A stretch of DNA of 5,120 nt from Chloroflexia bacterium (GTDB lineage: Bacteria; Chloroflexota; Chloroflexia; Thermomicrobiales; CFX8), in contig JACCZH010000134.1 in assembly GCA_013696045.1 (NCBI GenBank), positions 1-5,120 on the forward strand, written 5' to 3'. The notes beneath the pieces were generated by a model. That model ran no database searches. It was not told the origin of the DNA and was given only the letters and a program-made list of their open reading frames with translations. The translations under genes and the position numbers were made by a program. This document shows positions 4,683 to 5,120 of the stretch, in pieces; the first letter of the stretch is position 1; every line of letters starts with the position of its first letter.

Positions 4683-5120
4683 ATGAAAGCCCTAGTACGA
4701 ACGCTGTTTGGACTCGCGTTAGCGCCGCTTCTGGGCCGCCTGGCCGGTATGTTGGGACGGTTTCAGCACGGTGGGCCACGTCGCTATCCGCGCCGAACCT
4801 TCGTGCGCAACACCGTTCTTGGAAGCGTTGCGCTTGTGCTGGCGCAGCTTGGCGGTGGATTCCTGGCGTTTTTCTGGCCGCTCAAGACCGGTGCGTTTGG
4901 AACCGAGATTATCGTGCCGGGCAGCGCTATCCCGGAGGTCGGTGGAGAACCGTATCGTGACCAGGCCGGTAAGTTCTTTCTGATTAATAACGAAGATGGG
5001 TTGTTGGCGCTGTACTGGAAGTGTCCTCACCTGGGCTGCACCGTGCCGTGGAACGAAGGCTCGGGCGAGTTCCAGTGTCCGTGTCACGGTTCGGTGTATG
5101 ACCGCCAGGGTGTTTTGGTC
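4683..5120 (+). CDS. Rieske [2Fe-2S] protein of the bc-type complex, 3' end cut by window
   Basis: The Rieske subunit takes one electron from quinol at the Qo site and passes it to a cytochrome c-type acceptor. Its cluster domain lies outside the membrane. The 146 visible residues have no stop before the window edge, so the gene is partial. Cluster box 1 is CPHLGC (114-119, ligands C114 and H116, disulfide C119). Box 2 is CPCHGS (132-137, ligands C132 and H135, disulfide C134). S137 and Y139 are the residues whose hydrogen bonds raise the cluster potential in high-potential Rieske proteins. Residues 36-42 (PRRTFVR) are a twin-arginine-like motif just before the hydrophobic segment 43-65, consistent with Tat export and a membrane anchor. 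An extra 35 residues with a weaker hydrophobic stretch (7-24) precede it. An alternative start at M23 (4749) lacks a good ribosome binding site. Purines GAAGAGAG (4673-4680) lie just before the ATG at 4683. The gene follows the cytochrome b pair by 19 bp. Confidence 0.92.
   Translation, partial: MKALVRTLFGLALAPLLGRLAGMLGRFQHGGPRRYPRRTFVRNTVLGSVALVLAQLGGGFLAFFWPLKTGAFGTEIIVPGSAIPEVGGEPYRDQAGKFFLINNEDGLLALYWKCPHLGCTVPWNEGSGEFQCPCHGSVYDRQGVLV

Noticed and set aside
4719..5087. 122-codon minus-strand frame opposite the Rieske gene
   Set aside because: The plus strand encodes unmistakable Rieske cluster boxes in the same stretch.

Overview
This window carries bacterial housekeeping and respiratory genes at high coding density. 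By eye its GC content is in the mid-to-high 50s percent. The split, b6-type cytochrome b genes, a GreA-LysRS gene pair and a divergent family-4-like uracil-DNA glycosylase together suggest a member of the Chloroflexota, perhaps Thermomicrobia/Sphaerobacter-like, or a related Gram-positive-like lineage. That assignment is inference from remembered family resemblance and was not searched. I see no mobile element, CRISPR array, rRNA or tRNA.

Left part (1-2151, + strand): a short leader with a good ribosome binding site leads into greA (transcript cleavage/elongation factor). A strong intrinsic terminator-like hairpin follows (577-614), then lysS (class II lysyl-tRNA synthetase). The longest reading frame for lysS would begin inside the terminator hairpin. 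I therefore place the start at the ATG at 649, which gives a 500-residue protein of normal family length.

Middle (2141-2767, - strand): a uracil-DNA glycosylase of the 4Fe-4S family 4/UdgX-like group runs tail to tail into lysS, with an 11-bp overlap of the coding regions. Its cluster cysteines and first active-site motif are present, but the usual His of the C-terminal HPxxxLR motif is Gln. A 353-bp gene-free stretch (2768-3120) separates it from the divergent right-hand operon. This stretch holds a plausible extended -10 promoter and two hairpins, which implies a structured leader of roughly 250 nt.

Right part (3121-5120, + strand): three tightly spaced genes encode the core of a quinol:cytochrome c (or plastocyanin-like acceptor) oxidoreductase. 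They are a cytochrome b6-like N-terminal half with all four haem-ligand histidines and a conserved Cys at the haem c(i)/c(n) site, a separate five-helix C-terminal half with APWY in place of PEWY at the Qo site, and a Rieske [2Fe-2S] protein that runs off the window edge. These would act together in the cytoplasmic membrane, oxidising (mena)quinol at the Qo site and passing electrons to the Rieske cluster and to the b haems. The Rieske gene lies after the cytochrome b genes, not before them as in the common qcr/pet/fbc operons. Most of the window is ordinary. The bc-type complex and the variant glycosylase deserve the second look.
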